Below the pieces are notes generated by a model. The model was not told the origin of the DNA. It saw only the letters and a list, made by a program, of their open reading frames with translations, and made no database searches. From Xylaria sp. FL1777 (Eukaryota; Ascomycota; Sordariomycetes; Xylariales; Xylariaceae): DNA of 64,000 nt. A program made the position numbers and the translations under genes. Where the stretch lies: NCBI GenBank assembly GCA_022578965.1, contig MU400636.1:1-64000 (forward strand), written 5' to 3'. Positions 36,148 to 48,440 of the stretch are shown piece after piece (positions within the stretch are counted from its first letter, which is position 1; every line of letters starts with the position of its first letter).

Positions 36148-36771
36148 AATCAAGAGTCAGACGGGAGCTGATCTCGAAAGAAAAGATGCGAGGGTTTGAA
36201 TGAGACATATAGGAGAAAATCGGAAAGGTGACTCAAGTGGAGGAATGCGGCTGGAGTAATCAGGGCAACAGACGACGACACGGCAGAGCATCGATATGAC
36301 GACGGCATGAGCAAGAAAGTGCGTTCCAAAAAGGGATCTACGATTCTCTTTTCATAATTTCTTTTCGAAAGTTGGTCTTGATACCTACACGTCCCTAGCC
36401 TAGAGGACGTGACGATCAAAGAGAGGGAGTTTCAGGTGTTCTTTTAACCCCCATATCTACTACTCTGAAAGGGAAAGGCGTCTTTTGCATTTATATATGG
36501 TGCGAGATGGGGAATTTTCGGGGTTAAATCTCAAGTCAGCTCCACGGTTGTGTTTATTTTAGTAAATAGGATGTGATTGCAGAATCTTGGAGAGGATGGG
36601 ATGATTATAGCAAGATATTTATATGTAATGTACAGTTTCTAGAATTGGCGTGTACTGAGTTAAAAGTGTTTTGGACTCAACGGGGTAGTTACTATACTTA
36701 CAAAGAAAATTATCTTATTCCGAGAGCTGTTACTAGGTATCCTATCCCATATCAAATTATGAAATGAAATA
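36148..36771. other. 3' flank of the regulator gene
   Basis: About 620 bp of AT-rich DNA up to the second MITE-like element, with no supportable gene. Confidence 0.5.
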
Positions 36772-37079
36772 CGAAGGTTGGGGCCAGAAGTTTGCAATAT
36801 CCTAGACAATTAAATACAGTACATATTATTTACCGCCTACGGTAAGCTTTTCCTAATTAGGAATAACTCTAATTCTGTGCTAGACCGTTGCCAGCCCGAT
36901 TCTAATCTTTCTTCTACTTGGCGGACTGCTACTAAGCTGAAACAGAACCTGCTAAGCTGCTAGCAGTCTGGCACAAAATTAAAGTTTTTCCTAATTAGGA
37001 GAAGCTTACCGTAGGCGGTAAATAATATGCACTGTATTTAATTGTCCAGGATATTGCAAACTTCTGGCCCCAACCTTCG
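36772..37079. mobile_element. MITE-like element with 91-bp terminal inverted repeats and TA target duplication
   Basis: Positions 36772-36862 and the reverse complement of 36989-37079 match over 91 bases with three mismatches. Both ends are flanked by TA (36770-36771 and 37080-37081). The element is 308 bp, starts CGAAGGTTGGGGCCAGAAG, and has an interior of about 126 bp with no coding capacity. Its ends differ in sequence from those of the element at 23107-23365, so it is a separate family using the same target dinucleotide. It sits about 740 bp upstream of the m-AAA protease start. Confidence 0.85.
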
Positions 37080-37081
37080 TA

Positions 37082-37817
37082 TACCGTTCATTCAGGTACA
37101 GCCTCATCGGTGGACAAAATAGCGATGCAGTATGAGTGAAACCGAGTTGTGAGCCTGCAACTGTCTCTTAGCTACCTAACTTTCTATTCCCTCCATCGAC
37201 GATAGCGTAACTTAATACAGGAGGAGATAGTAACAGCTTCATATATAAGTAGGCGTGTAAGAGTACCCCTCCCAGGGTAACTATGCTATTCTCTCCATCG
37301 GTTGCCCACTTGGGCAGTTTAAAATTACTACAGGACCAATAAATCTACTCAGTTGTCTGAAAGTATTAAGTATTAACTACAAGTGTAATGTTCGGAATAG
37401 GTATTGGGGGTTTATGGCATACCGGTATAATTGTATGTACGCGCTACCTTATGGTAGCCTTGTACTCTTATATCCGATACATCCGAGGCATGGTGCCTCC
37501 AATCAACGCTAAACTATGCTTAGACTAGCAGGGTAGCGGAAAGCTTTGTAATAATCACCACCTGCTTCGAATGATTCGGCATCCTTGGCTCAGGCGAAAC
37601 ATTCAACCTCAGCGATCATATGCGGACAGGAGCCGTGCTCTCCAGTACGAACACAAACGCAACAGCCGTGTGGCCAGCTGGCTAATCGAATTGGCTGATG
37701 CCCACATGAGATAGCACACACTCCCGATCGACTCGCACTCGCACTCCGCCTCTCGACCTCTCATTCGAACCCCCCGCCTGCTCCGGCCCCGGTCGACGAG
37801 TTGTACAATCGCCCGGC
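37082..37817. other. Promoter region of the m-AAA protease gene
   Basis: About 740 bp between the second MITE-like element and the ATG at 37818. I see no gene in it. Confidence 0.5.
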
Positions 37818-40615
37818 ATGTCAAGCATATTACGGCGGTCGACGAGCCTCGCGCGGGTTGCCAGCCACCCCTTCAGCGTCACGTCGCGCACCAGCCTCCG
37901 GTCCCCTCGTTTCGTGCGCAGCGCTGCCGCCGCATGGTCCGCCCAGCCTCCTCGATGCTATTCAGACGACAAGAAGCCGCCCAAGCCCACGCCTGAAAGC
38001 CGCGACGAGGAAGCAGGAAAATCTGCGGACAAACCACAAGTCCAGAGCACCCACTCCCCCGGGCCCGCCCAAGCAGAAGCGAAAAAGGCGTCTTCCAAGG
38101 ACAATGACGATAGATACCCGCTGCCTGATGGTTGGGTCTACCTGTCCGAAGAGCAGTTTCAACAGTTTGCTCGTATCATCGACTCTCACATGTTCGGATC
38201 TTCCATAATGGACGCGAAGACGCTTTACAGGATTCGGCAAACAGGAGTCCCACTAGTCCTAGTTAAACTGGCCGATAAGTCACGAGACGGGACATTGGGA
38301 ATCGCCGACGTTCCAAAGGTCATAAAGGCTCTTAACAATTTGGCCTGGCATCTTGCTGAGATTGAGTCGCTAGACGGGCCTGATAAAACGCAGTGGTCTC
38401 GGCCGTCACAAAGCTACCGAGACTCCGAGAAGCCGCCTACAGTCAACGATAGTCAGGAGACTGAGCAGTCACGACAGGACAAACAGAGTTCTAAATCTGA
38501 AAACAAGGGCTTTCGGTCGAATCCCCCGCCGAATCAAAATAATGGAAACAACCCCCTCAAAAATAACGACTGGCTTTCTACGGTCATTGCCACGGCTGTT
38601 GCTTATTACCTCTACAGCTCCATGGCCGGAGACTCGGGTAGGGAGATCACTTGGCAAGAGCTCAGGAAGAACTTCCTCGATAAAGGTCTTGTGGAGAAGA
38701 TGGTCGTCGTCGGCCACAAGGTCGTGGTGGAACTCAACCGAGAAGCCACTCAGTCTATGTATCCCGACTCCGTTGCTACGCGTCCCGGCTTCAACTACTA
38801 CTTCTCTATCGCCTCAGTTGACGGCTTCGAGAGGCGACTAGAAGATGCTCAGAACGAACTTGGCATCCCGAGCAGTGACAGGATTCCAGTGAGCTTTGCC
38901 GGAGAAAGCAATTTCATGAACCTTCTCTTAGCATTTGGCCCTACAGTCCTGCTGGTTGGTCTACTGGTATATGCCAGTCGCCGTGGGCCTGGAGCTAGTG
39001 GATCTAGTGGTGGTATCTTTGGGTTTAGCAAGAGCAAGGCGAAACGTTTCAGTCACGAAACCGCTATTAAGGTAAAATTCTCTGATGTTGCCGGTTTGGA
39101 TGAAGCGAAGCAGGAGATTATGGAGTTCGTCAGCTTCTTAAAGAAACCGGAGAAATTCCAGAGGCTAGGTGCCAAGATCCCTCGCGGTGCTATTCTTGCG
39201 GGTCCACCTGGTACTGGTAAGACGCTGCTCGCCAAAGCCACTGCTGGCGAGTCGGGGGTGCCCTTTTTTAGTGTCAGCGGTTCTGAATTCGTCGAAATGT
39301 TCGTCGGTGTAGGTGCCTCGAGAGTGCGCGACCTTTTTGCTACTGCGCGTAAGAACGCGCCATGCATCATATTCATTGACGAAATCGACGCTATCGGCAG
39401 ATCTCGTTCAGAGGGCCAGAGGTTCGGCGGTAACGATGAACGGGAGACTACCCTTAATCAGATTCTAACAGAAATGGACGGTTTCAATACGAGTGAGCAG
39501 ATCGTTGTCCTTGCCGGCACCAACAGAGTAGATATCCTCGATAAGGCTTTGATGCGACCCGGTCGTTTTGATCGACATATCAATATTGATGCGCCGACCA
39601 TGGCCGGCCGCCAGGATATTTTTAAGGTCTACCTGAAGAAGATTGTAACCAATGAAGACATTGAATATCTGAGCGGTCGACTCTCCTCACTGACACCAGG
39701 GTTCGCCGGTGCTGACATCGCCAATTGCGTTAATGAGGCGGCTTTGATTGGTGAGTACTTGGTATCTGAACCTAGGGGAACATTGACTAATAAATCACAG
39801 CTGCACGAAACAACGCCGCTGCTGTTACACTACAGCACTTTGAGCAAGCTATCGAACGTGTTATTGGCGGCCTTGAACGCAAATCTCTTGTTCTTGACCC
39901 TGTCGAAAAGAAGACGGTCGCCTATCATGAAGCTGGGCATGCTATCTGCGGCTGGTATTTCCGATATGCCGATCCATTGCTGAAGGTGTCTATCATCCCT
40001 CGTGGCAAGGGCTTAGGCTACGCTCAGTATTTACCTGGCGATGCTTATCTTTTGAGCTACAATCAATTGATGGATAGAATGGCCATGACTTTGGGTGGCC
40101 GTATATCAGAAGAGCTCCACTTCCCCACCGTCACCACAGGCGCCAGCGATGACTTCTCAAAAGTAACGAAGATGGCTACAGCTATGGTGACGATGTGGGG
40201 TATGTCGGACAAGGTCGGCCCTCTTCATTTCCAAAACGACGAAAGCAAAATCCACAAACCCTTCTCAGAGATGACTGGCCAAACGATTGATGCAGAAGTG
40301 AAGCGCATCATAGACGAGGCGTATAAGCAATGCAAAGACTTACTAATCGAGAAGAAGAAGGAGGTCGGCATTATCGCTGAGGAATTGCTGCGTAAGGAGG
40401 TCCTTGTACGTGATGACATGATTCGCCTGCTTGGCCCACGGCCTTTTGATGACCGAGACGATTTTTCGAAGTACTTCGGTCAGGAGGCTAAAAAGCCACC
40501 AACAAGCCCAACGGAGCCGCCGTCGTCCCCGTCACTTCCTGATTCCCCTGAACCGCCGTCACCATCACCTAGTCCAGCCACATTTCAACAGCTAGAAGGC
40601 AAGGATGCAAGGTGA
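37818..40615 (+). CDS. YTA12: Mitochondrial m-AAA protease subunit (Yta12/Rca1-like)
   Basis: ATP-dependent zinc metalloprotease of the inner mitochondrial membrane, facing the matrix; it degrades unassembled membrane proteins and matures substrates. I model two exons, 37818-39750 and 39801-40615 (50 bp intron), giving 915 residues. The N-terminus is a basic Ser/Arg-rich presequence ending near RCYSDD. A polar segment is followed by a hydrophobic span ([15 protein letters not shown], about 254-268), an intermembrane domain and a second span (about 371-390, [16 protein letters not shown]). The AAA module has Walker A GPPGTGKT (462-469), Walker B IIFIDEID (517-524) and a second-region-of-homology RPGRFDRH. 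The protease motif HEAGH is at 687-691, with DDFSK downstream. All catalytic residues are present. The C-terminus is Pro/Ser-rich. Assignment to Yta12 rather than Yta10/Afg3 is by overall feel. Confidence 0.93.
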
Positions 40616-41922
40616 TTATCATGATAATACTACATTAAAGGACATACCACACTGTATATCAGGGAATATGATTTTTAGGCGTACGCAGGGCATCACATGA
40701 AATCGCTTGGCTTTGACTTGACGGCACCTGGACAGACAGATGATAGGTAGACTCGAGAGGGGTTTCCACTCTGTTATTAGGCGCCATAGACGACCAACTG
40801 ACTGGTCACAAAGCTCTCAACTCAACCGAAGCACCACACAGATAACACGCCATGTATATTTTACCTATGTTGTATTAGTTTTGAAGGCCGCGAGTGAAGG
40901 AGGGTGAAGTGAGAATGAATGAGAAGAATGGGTCAAAAGAGGAGTAGTATACGAAAGTAACGACTTTTGTATCAGTAGATTAGACCTTTGGCGAGCAGAA
41001 ATGGGGCTTCTTAATATGATTATGATGCCCATCTGGTAATCCCTAGTGTAAGATGAACCAAACCGCATCTTTCCTAGGCCCAACACATGGTGGAGATATT
41101 AATAGGCATCTGATTCCCGCAATGATAATGCTGTACTATGTATGTAGAGCTACCTAACAAACCAAAAGAAAATAATTAGGCATTTATCTAGATGATATCA
41201 AGAGAATAACATTGTGTACGTATCCAAACGTGCGTCTATCTTGTCTAAATGGCTGCACATGCGATGCGCTCAGTGTACCTCCTGTGGGGGAAGAGCGGAT
41301 GCGGCGATATCCACCCCGCCAATCTTCATCCCGGTCAGTCTTGACTAGTCCAGGATGCCGAACTTTGCAAGAAGGGATTCGTCGTCATGGGGTTTTTTTC
41401 GTGGGTCGTGATGATAATTCGCACATGGGGTTAAATAGATACCTACATTACACGTAAAGGTACTTTCGATCCCCTCTCTAACGCTAATTGACTATTAATA
41501 CAATACCAACCTATTAACAATGCAACACCAGATCCGCCGGAGCTCCTCCCGTGACATATTTTACGACCCTAACGGCTGCTCGGGTCGTTATTGGCTTGAA
41601 GCTCCGGAGAGAATCATCTCACCGTTGAAGAACGAGCCGTATACCTGGCAAACATGCTGTATCTTTGATTATCCGGGGCATATCTTTGGCCAATTCTGTC
41701 TCCGTCTTTCTTTTTTACTCGTATACTAGATCTCATTCATATATCCATCTTCATATGCTCATCTTCCCACACCTAAAAGCGGCCACTGCAGAATTTGATT
41801 TGTGGACCATCGGTCAGTCGAAGCACACCGACAGATTTCTTGAAATAATTTAAAAAAAAAAGGGGCTAGACTATCTCTTTGCCCGAAGTCCTCAAGAGCC
41901 GCAACCGCCGTCGTTGTCGAAA
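40616..41922. other. Intergenic region between m-AAA protease and anion transporter
   Basis: 1.3 kb with only short incidental open frames. It contains the 3' flank of the protease gene and the transporter promoter. Confidence 0.55.
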
Positions 41923-44196
41923 ATGGCCGCAGCCGCAGCCACAGGCCCGGGCTCCGGCTCTACTTCCAGGGCTCTCAATGGCGCAGCGGATCGCCGTAGT
42001 GTGACGAGCTCCAAGAGGATCCGGCCGGCGCCCAGATGGTGGAAGATCCACCTCTTCCGAGGCATGGTCAACGATGTTCGCCGCCGCGCTCCCTACTACT
42101 GGAGCGATTGGCTCGATGCCTGGGACTACCGCGTCGTTCCCGCTACCGTGTACATGTATTTTGCCAAGTATGCCGCCTTGCCTTTTCTCTTTCAGCCCTG
42201 TATTCTACGCCATATTCCTTTCTCCCCCTCTCCCTCAGTGTATTAGATATTATTATAACTGCTTGATATAATTATGAGGATGGGTCTATCGACAATGGTT
42301 AGGGTACCTGCCCGGGGACGGAAGCTGATTTGACTAATAATAGTATTTTGCCCGCTTTAGCCTTCAGCTTGGATATGTTCACCAAGACAAACATGCAATA
42401 CGGCGTCAATGAGGTACTGCTGGCATCTGTCCTCGGCGCCGTAGTCTTTTCGATTGTTGCCTGCCAACCCCTTGTTATCGTGGGAGTGACTGGCCCCATC
42501 ACCGTATTCAACTAGTACGAATCCCCGTAACATTCTCTCCCCGCCGTGCTCCCTTTCCCAGGCCGCATTCACCCGTCGGGGAAATATGTCTCTTTTCCTC
42601 TCACGTTTGCACTAACCGGAAACTCTAGCACTGTCTACGACATCGTCACACCCTTAGGGACAAACTACCTCGCCTTCATGTGCTGGATCGGGCTGTGGGC
42701 CGTACTTCTGCACTGGATCTTAGCAATCACCAATTCATGCAACTGGCTTAAATATGTGACGAGGTTCCCCTGCGACATCTTCGGCTTCTACGTGGCCTTC
42801 ATCTACTTGCAAAAGGGAATCCAAGTGCTCGAGCGCTTCGGGGATGGTGCGCCATTCTATCTCTCGTTGTCAGTGGCGCTACTCGTCTTCGCCATTGCCT
42901 ACATCTGCGGCGAGCTGGGTAGCGCGGCGCTATTCCGGCATCCTGTGCGCATCTTCCTCAAGGATTACGGTACGCCACTTACTATCATCTTCTTTACAGG
43001 GTTCGTGCATTTCGGCCGCATGAAGTCCGTTGAGCTTGAGAGGCTGCCGACGACTCGCCCCTTTTTCCCCACGGCGGATCGCCCGTGGCTTGTGCAGCTC
43101 TGGGATATCGAGGTTAGGGAAGTGTTTCTCGCACTCCCGTTTGCGATTCTCCTCACTATTCTATTTTGGTTCGATCACAATGGTATGTTGTGGCCACCAG
43201 CTATCTAGGTGACCTAGCCTAGATAAGTTATCCCTTCCTCATTGAAGCCGGTGGACATAAGAAAAGAACTAATAGAACCTAGTTTCATCCCTCATTGCGC
43301 AGGGGACAGAGTTTCCCCTCCGCAAGCCAGCAGGCTTCCATTGGGACCTATTCCTCCTAGGTCTAACAACCGGCGTGGCGGGGATTCTAGGCCTGCCCTT
43401 CCCCAACGGCTTGATTCCGCAGGCACCGTTCCACACGGAATCCCTGTGCGTCACGGTAGCAGAAATCGATACGGACGAGAACAACCCGGAAGCCAAGGGC
43501 CACCACACCTACAAACGCACCCACGTCGTCGAGCAACGCGTGTCGAACCTCGCGCAAGGCCTCCTAACCCTCGGCACGGCCACCGGGCCCCTGCTCATCG
43601 TCCTCCACCTCATCCCGCAGGCGGTGCTAGCGGGCCTATTCTTCATAATGGGGTACCAGGCGCTCGAGGCCAACGGCATCACGCAGAAGCTGCTGTACCT
43701 GCTGCGGGACAAGGACCTGACGCCCGCGGACCACCCGCTGGGCCGCGTGCGGCGGCGCGGCGCCGTCTGGGCCTTCGTGGCCGCCGAGCTCGTCGGCTTC
43801 GGCGCCACCTTCGCCATCACGCAGACCATCGCGGCCGTCGGCTTCCCGGTCTTCATCCTCGCGCTGATCCCCGTACGCGCGCTCGCCATGCCGCGCCTCT
43901 TCACGGCCCACGAGCTCGGCGTCCTCGACGCCCCCACCGCCAGCCCATTCACCATGGAGAGCGCCGGCGGCTCGTACGGCGCTGCTGCTGCTGTCGATGA
44001 GAAGCCGGATGGTGGAGCGAGTGCGAGTGCGAGTAATGGGGTTCTGATGGATGATGAGACGGGGATGGGGAAGAGCGAGGAGAGGCTCGCTGAGGAGGGG
44101 AGAAAAGGGGGAGGGGAGGATGGGATAGTGGAGGAGAGCGAAGGGTTGAATCATCGGACTCCGGGAGCCCGGACGCTGGCGGACGATGACCGGTAG
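41923..44196 (+). CDS. BOR1: Bor1-type anion (borate/bicarbonate-family) transporter
   Basis: Member of the SLC4-like anion transporter family; the yeast homologue Bor1 exports borate across the plasma membrane. I model four exons: 41923-42167, 42344-42514, 42629-43182 and 43283-44196, with introns of 176, 114 and 100 bp, giving 627 residues. The splices recreate conserved runs: YMYFANILPALAFSLDMF, ITVFNYTVYDIVTPLGTNY and FWFDHNVSSLIAQGTEFP. Other landmarks are GVTGPITVFN, GFYVAFIYLQKG, KPAGFHWDLFLLG and GLPFPNGLIPQAP. Ten or more hydrophobic segments are seen. The last about 110 residues form a soluble Gly/Ser/acidic tail. Exon 4 is markedly GC-rich (43500-43980), producing long spurious frames on both strands. 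The substrate is inferred from the yeast and plant relatives. Confidence 0.9.
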
Positions 44197-46141
44197 ACTA
44201 TCCAGGAGAGAATCAACTCTGGCTGGGGCCTAGAGCCTTCTTATTCGGACTTATTCGTGGTCTTTTAGATGGGCCATAATCACGGGTATGTTAATTGGAG
44301 GGTCGGCTTAAGGGGCAGGTTAGAAAAAATGTGTGGCATTGAGCGAGAGAATACGGTTTATCGGGATGGCTATCCTAGGGACATACGTCGTGGGATTGAG
44401 ACTGCTGAGCAATCGCGGGATATTCCCGTTTTCCCCAACCTAATCGTATGCTCTCAGACTATCTTCCTTTGCAAACTTGTCGTTTGTGAACCTGTGACCT
44501 GAACGTCTAATCAAAGGTTCCGACTGGATTCGTAGTAGGTAAGCGAACCAGATTTCTTGTACGGCATGGTCTTTTATAGCAGCGTACTTCTGTTAGTCGT
44601 CAGAATCAGAATTCCTGTCAGAGTATTCATTCTAGCACACATGGGAACACGGAGAACCTCTCTGTATAATACTACCTTCAAGGAGACATCGCTCTCGCCA
44701 AACAACATAGCTAAACAGATCATTGCATAGTCAATACTACTAGTTTTAGTTCCAAAAAAATTGAAACTAAGAGGATACGAAACTACTTTAGCAGCTTTTC
44801 ATATTGTTGCAATATGAAATATAGACTCTCCATATTTCTATACTATCGGGTTCTATTCCGATATCCCCACATGTCTGTTACCCCGTGCAACGGTGTTTCT
44901 GTTACCCCAGTAGTCCTTTTAACAGTAGGTGTCTTTCTGGTTCCTGAAGCACTATGGACAACTAATTATAATGCATTGTCATGTTTACAGAAAAGAACTA
45001 GATCCTCAGAAGGTAATTTTATGTATAATAAGCCCGCTACCCTGTCTTCGATAATGCTGCTAGATGTATCCATTAAAACGTGCTCCTTAGATAAACCAGT
45101 AATCAGACTTTTCGATTCGGAAACCAAAGTCCTGTCGAACTTTTTTTCGTTCCACTTCATAGTATGGATATGCTCTACTAGAGTGTCCTATACCCTCAGT
45201 ATTAGTATGTCAGTGTCTCTTGGCTGCGAGGCCAAAGTAGTACTCACTCCACTTTTTGTCATTCAGCCCAAACATTAACATCCTTGGGTCTTCAGTTTGG
45301 AGGTAATGCCGGTCCATATTCAGTACTTCTATGGTTCTCTGCCGATCAAGAGCATCTCCGTCTCTATGACGGTCTGATGATAGTTCTCCAAATTGACAAT
45401 GTACTTTGGGCTTACGTGCAGGTATGAAAACCGGAGCGTTCCAGCGTGAAGAAATAAGAGTATAATCGACAAATACTGTTATAGGAAAAGGGAGTCTTCT
45501 TCCTGCCTATTTCTCTCTTTCTTCAAATAATTATTCAACAACTTCCTTTACGGTACCTAGTGGATGGAAAGTAAAAGAAGCCGAATGTGACGTTACGACG
45601 AAGAGAAACCGGTACGAATATATATTCTGTTCTCGTTCTTCTACGCGACGTCGTCTAGCTTGGACCGGCAGTTTGCATGGCTGAAAGTTACGGACAATTC
45701 CGTGCCACTTCAAGTTGTTTCCATGCATATCTGGCAAATAGTGCCAAAGCTACGATGATGGACTCATGAAGGAGGTAGCATGTATACAGACAAGGAATAC
45801 TAACCTAAGGGCTCGAGTTCTTTGCGTGACAAGATCAATCTCTCTTGTCCCGATAGTTGACCCCCGACACCTGATATAGTAAATAGATGTAGTGCTTACC
45901 AACTTAGTAATCCTGAAAATCAATTATATACTAGGCTACAAAAGAAGTGGGTTATAACTTGAAGCAGTGCGTATAACCTAAACCAACCTTCCATCTAAGG
46001 CACATGCTTCTGCGCTTTCTCTTTTTCTTGTTCTGACCCAGTCGCAACACCGTAAGTTAGCTTACTTATAATTTTAGAGGGAAATACGCAACGTTGTTCC
46101 TTTCTCCTTCTTCACTACGCTTAAGGGTAAGCTGAGGCTCA

Positions 46142-48440
46142 AATGGATAGTAGCCCCCTGGATGTAACTGGAATATGCTCTCCAGTTTTGCCTCCAATAG
46201 CGTTTTCTTGGCTGACTGGTTTGTTAACGCCACGTTCAAAGTTCTGTTCTTTCATAGTAGGTTTGTGTCCAGTCTCATTATCGATAGTTCGTGGCGTGTT
46301 TTCTTTTCTCTGGTACTCGTGCCGAGGGCGTGGAGGAAGCGGGATGGAGGTATGGCAGATATATATGGGGATGATGTGATGGATTGCAGCTGTTGCGATT
46401 CTTACTTGCGATAGTGAAGTTGCCTAGTTACCTCACACCATCGTAAAAGTTGTCCCGGGGCCGTTGTATTAGGAAGTGGTCGCGCAAAGGACTATCGAAC
46501 CCGTCATAGGCTGTTGAGCCCCTATCAAAGGCAGAAACGTTAGAGTTGACTGTCCGTTATGCGTAACCCAATATGTGTAGCTAAACACGACATAAGTACA
46601 GTTGCTCACTATGATGGCTTTTGATCTTCTAGTTTTCAGACCCTTCATGTGCTAATTGTGTTGAGCTACGCTGCTAGTGTGTGTTTTGCGCGTCCGTCTC
46701 GGATGGTACAGTAGCTTCGTGCTTCGTCTCGTCGCTCAAGTCTTCCGAAATTGTGTGAGTCGTGTGCTAGCGCGGCCGCTGTTAGTTCCATTTCTCTCGC
46801 TCGCCAAAGATCTCTCGAGGCCTACTAACCTGAAGGGAGCATGGTCCTAGGGTGCCTTTTTTTTTTTTTTTCGGTCCTTAACCTTGTCGACTAAAGGTTC
46901 GCGAAGAGAGGAACTGTAATTCGGAAGCTGCCCCATCAAAGTAAGGAATAATTGTTTAAGCTGGGAGAGGCGGCCCTAGATTATCGCAAAAGGGATTTTC
47001 CCGTCAGCTGGGAAATATGGCGTCCTCTAGTAGTTCTCCCTTGTTGAATTTAAGTGCCGGTTTTCGGGCTTAAGCACAAAGCTCTTGGGTCTGAGCCATT
47101 GCGGTGCCCTCGCTACCATCGCTACAGGTGGTCTCGTGGGTAGTGAGTGCTATGAGGTTGTAATAGTCCGGACGTTCGCCAGCAAGACTGTGGAAATTGG
47201 CAATACGAACAAGATCCGAGAATAGGAATTGAACGAGTATTGAGAAATTAGCGAGAATGGAACAGATTTCTTCCAATACAAGCCCTAGGATCCCCAACTT
47301 TCGGAGATTTGATGCTGTTTTGGCTCCTCCTATAGCTGGCTGGTTGTTGAACGTGAATTCTTGGTGGCGTGTAATTGGTATGTCCCTGGTGATATCTTAT
47401 GGGATCCATTAGGGCTAATACCCACTGTATTCGAGCATGCCTTTTTCTGGTTTTTATTACGTGAAGAACAGTTCATAGCTTAATGATGTCTCGTGATTAC
47501 ATTCAGGGGGCTGGATGGCTCAGGGCCTTTTGAGGATCTGTCCATAGATCAACCCTACCGATCCGCCAAGGGCTCTTCGTAACCCTAAGTGGTATATATA
47601 ATATTCCGATTTTGTGGCGAAGAACTTCGAAAGAACGAAAGCGAATGACCAACCGATCGCTTGGGAGTAGTGGCCATGGACGTTGGAGATAGGGGCTTCC
47701 TATTTGTTACAGGGCTGTGCTAGGTGTATATCAGCATGCATCATAAGATAGAATCGTATCCAAACTTTGGGTCGGATCAGATACTTAGGTGTATCCATCG
47801 TGGTTAGACTGAGTTGTGTTCCTTGTTTCTTTGTGATAATGTAGTACGGTATAGCTGGGAGAGGGAGGCTACTAAGTCAGAAAGGCATGAAGAACAGTGG
47901 GAAATACTTTGGCGCGTTTATAATGCATTGTTGCCGTAGGGTATTATGTCTTATATCTTTCAGTTTGTATTATCGCGTCTAGCCTAGTCTTCAAACTTCT
48001 TCGTACACGTTTAGATGACGCGGAAGGGTCGGAGGGAGGTAGAGGTCTTGTTGGAGGATCTAAAGGCTCAGTGGGATTAGAACGACCTGTAATTATTACT
48101 GTATCGCTGGTAGGAGCATGTAGTAGGCAAACGTACTATTATCTAGGTTGGCGTTGGTTCCTATTCTGGCTGTAGTTGGATAGCCTTGGATGGTAACGAT
48201 ATCGGTGTGGAATAGGTGAGAATATCCGTATATTCTTATCTTGACGACAAGTATAGTATTGAGGGTTATGTCATGGTATACCGGTAATTTATCTTGACAG
48301 GTTCCTTGGGGGTTGTTGAGAGTTGAAAACAGACGGAGTCTGGCGATGGCTTCAGCCCCTGAGCTGGGGCGGTCGCTCACAGCCAAAACACTTTTTTTTA
48401 ACACAGGTGTAGAAACACCAGAAGCACCTTCAATGAAATC
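46142..48440 (-). pseudogene. Possible unrecognised or decayed multi-exon gene
   Basis: Several minus-strand segments read as plausible protein. One is 48440 to about 48150 (landmark VLAVSDRPSSGAEAIARLRL). Another is about 48143-47944, opening after an AATAG acceptor-like site (GRSNPTEPLDPPTRPLPPSD). Others are about 47665-47480, about 47385-47070 (NLRKLGILGLVLEEICSIL, a hydrophobic stretch), and about 46345-46142 (PRTIDNETGHKPTMKEQN). They lie in order on one strand, but I could not connect them with convincing introns and recognise no family. The signal may be chance: frames of 60-100 codons are common here. Treat as a lead only. Confidence 0.18.
46857..46871. repeat. Poly-T run (15 bases)
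   Basis: An uninterrupted run of 15 T in the gene-poor block. On the minus strand it would be a short poly-A tract. No retroelement sequence adjoins it that I can recognise. Confidence 0.8.

Noticed and set aside
43242..44000. 252-codon plus-strand frame and long minus-strand frames over the same DNA
   Set aside because: They overlap exon 4 of the Bor1-like transporter, whose frame is the conserved one. The extra frames arise from the very high GC content.
44814..45278. 154-codon plus-strand frame and antisense frames, considered as a transposon fragment
   Set aside because: I compared the minus-strand reading with pogo/Fot1-type transposase motifs and found no convincing DDE signature; several stops interrupt it.
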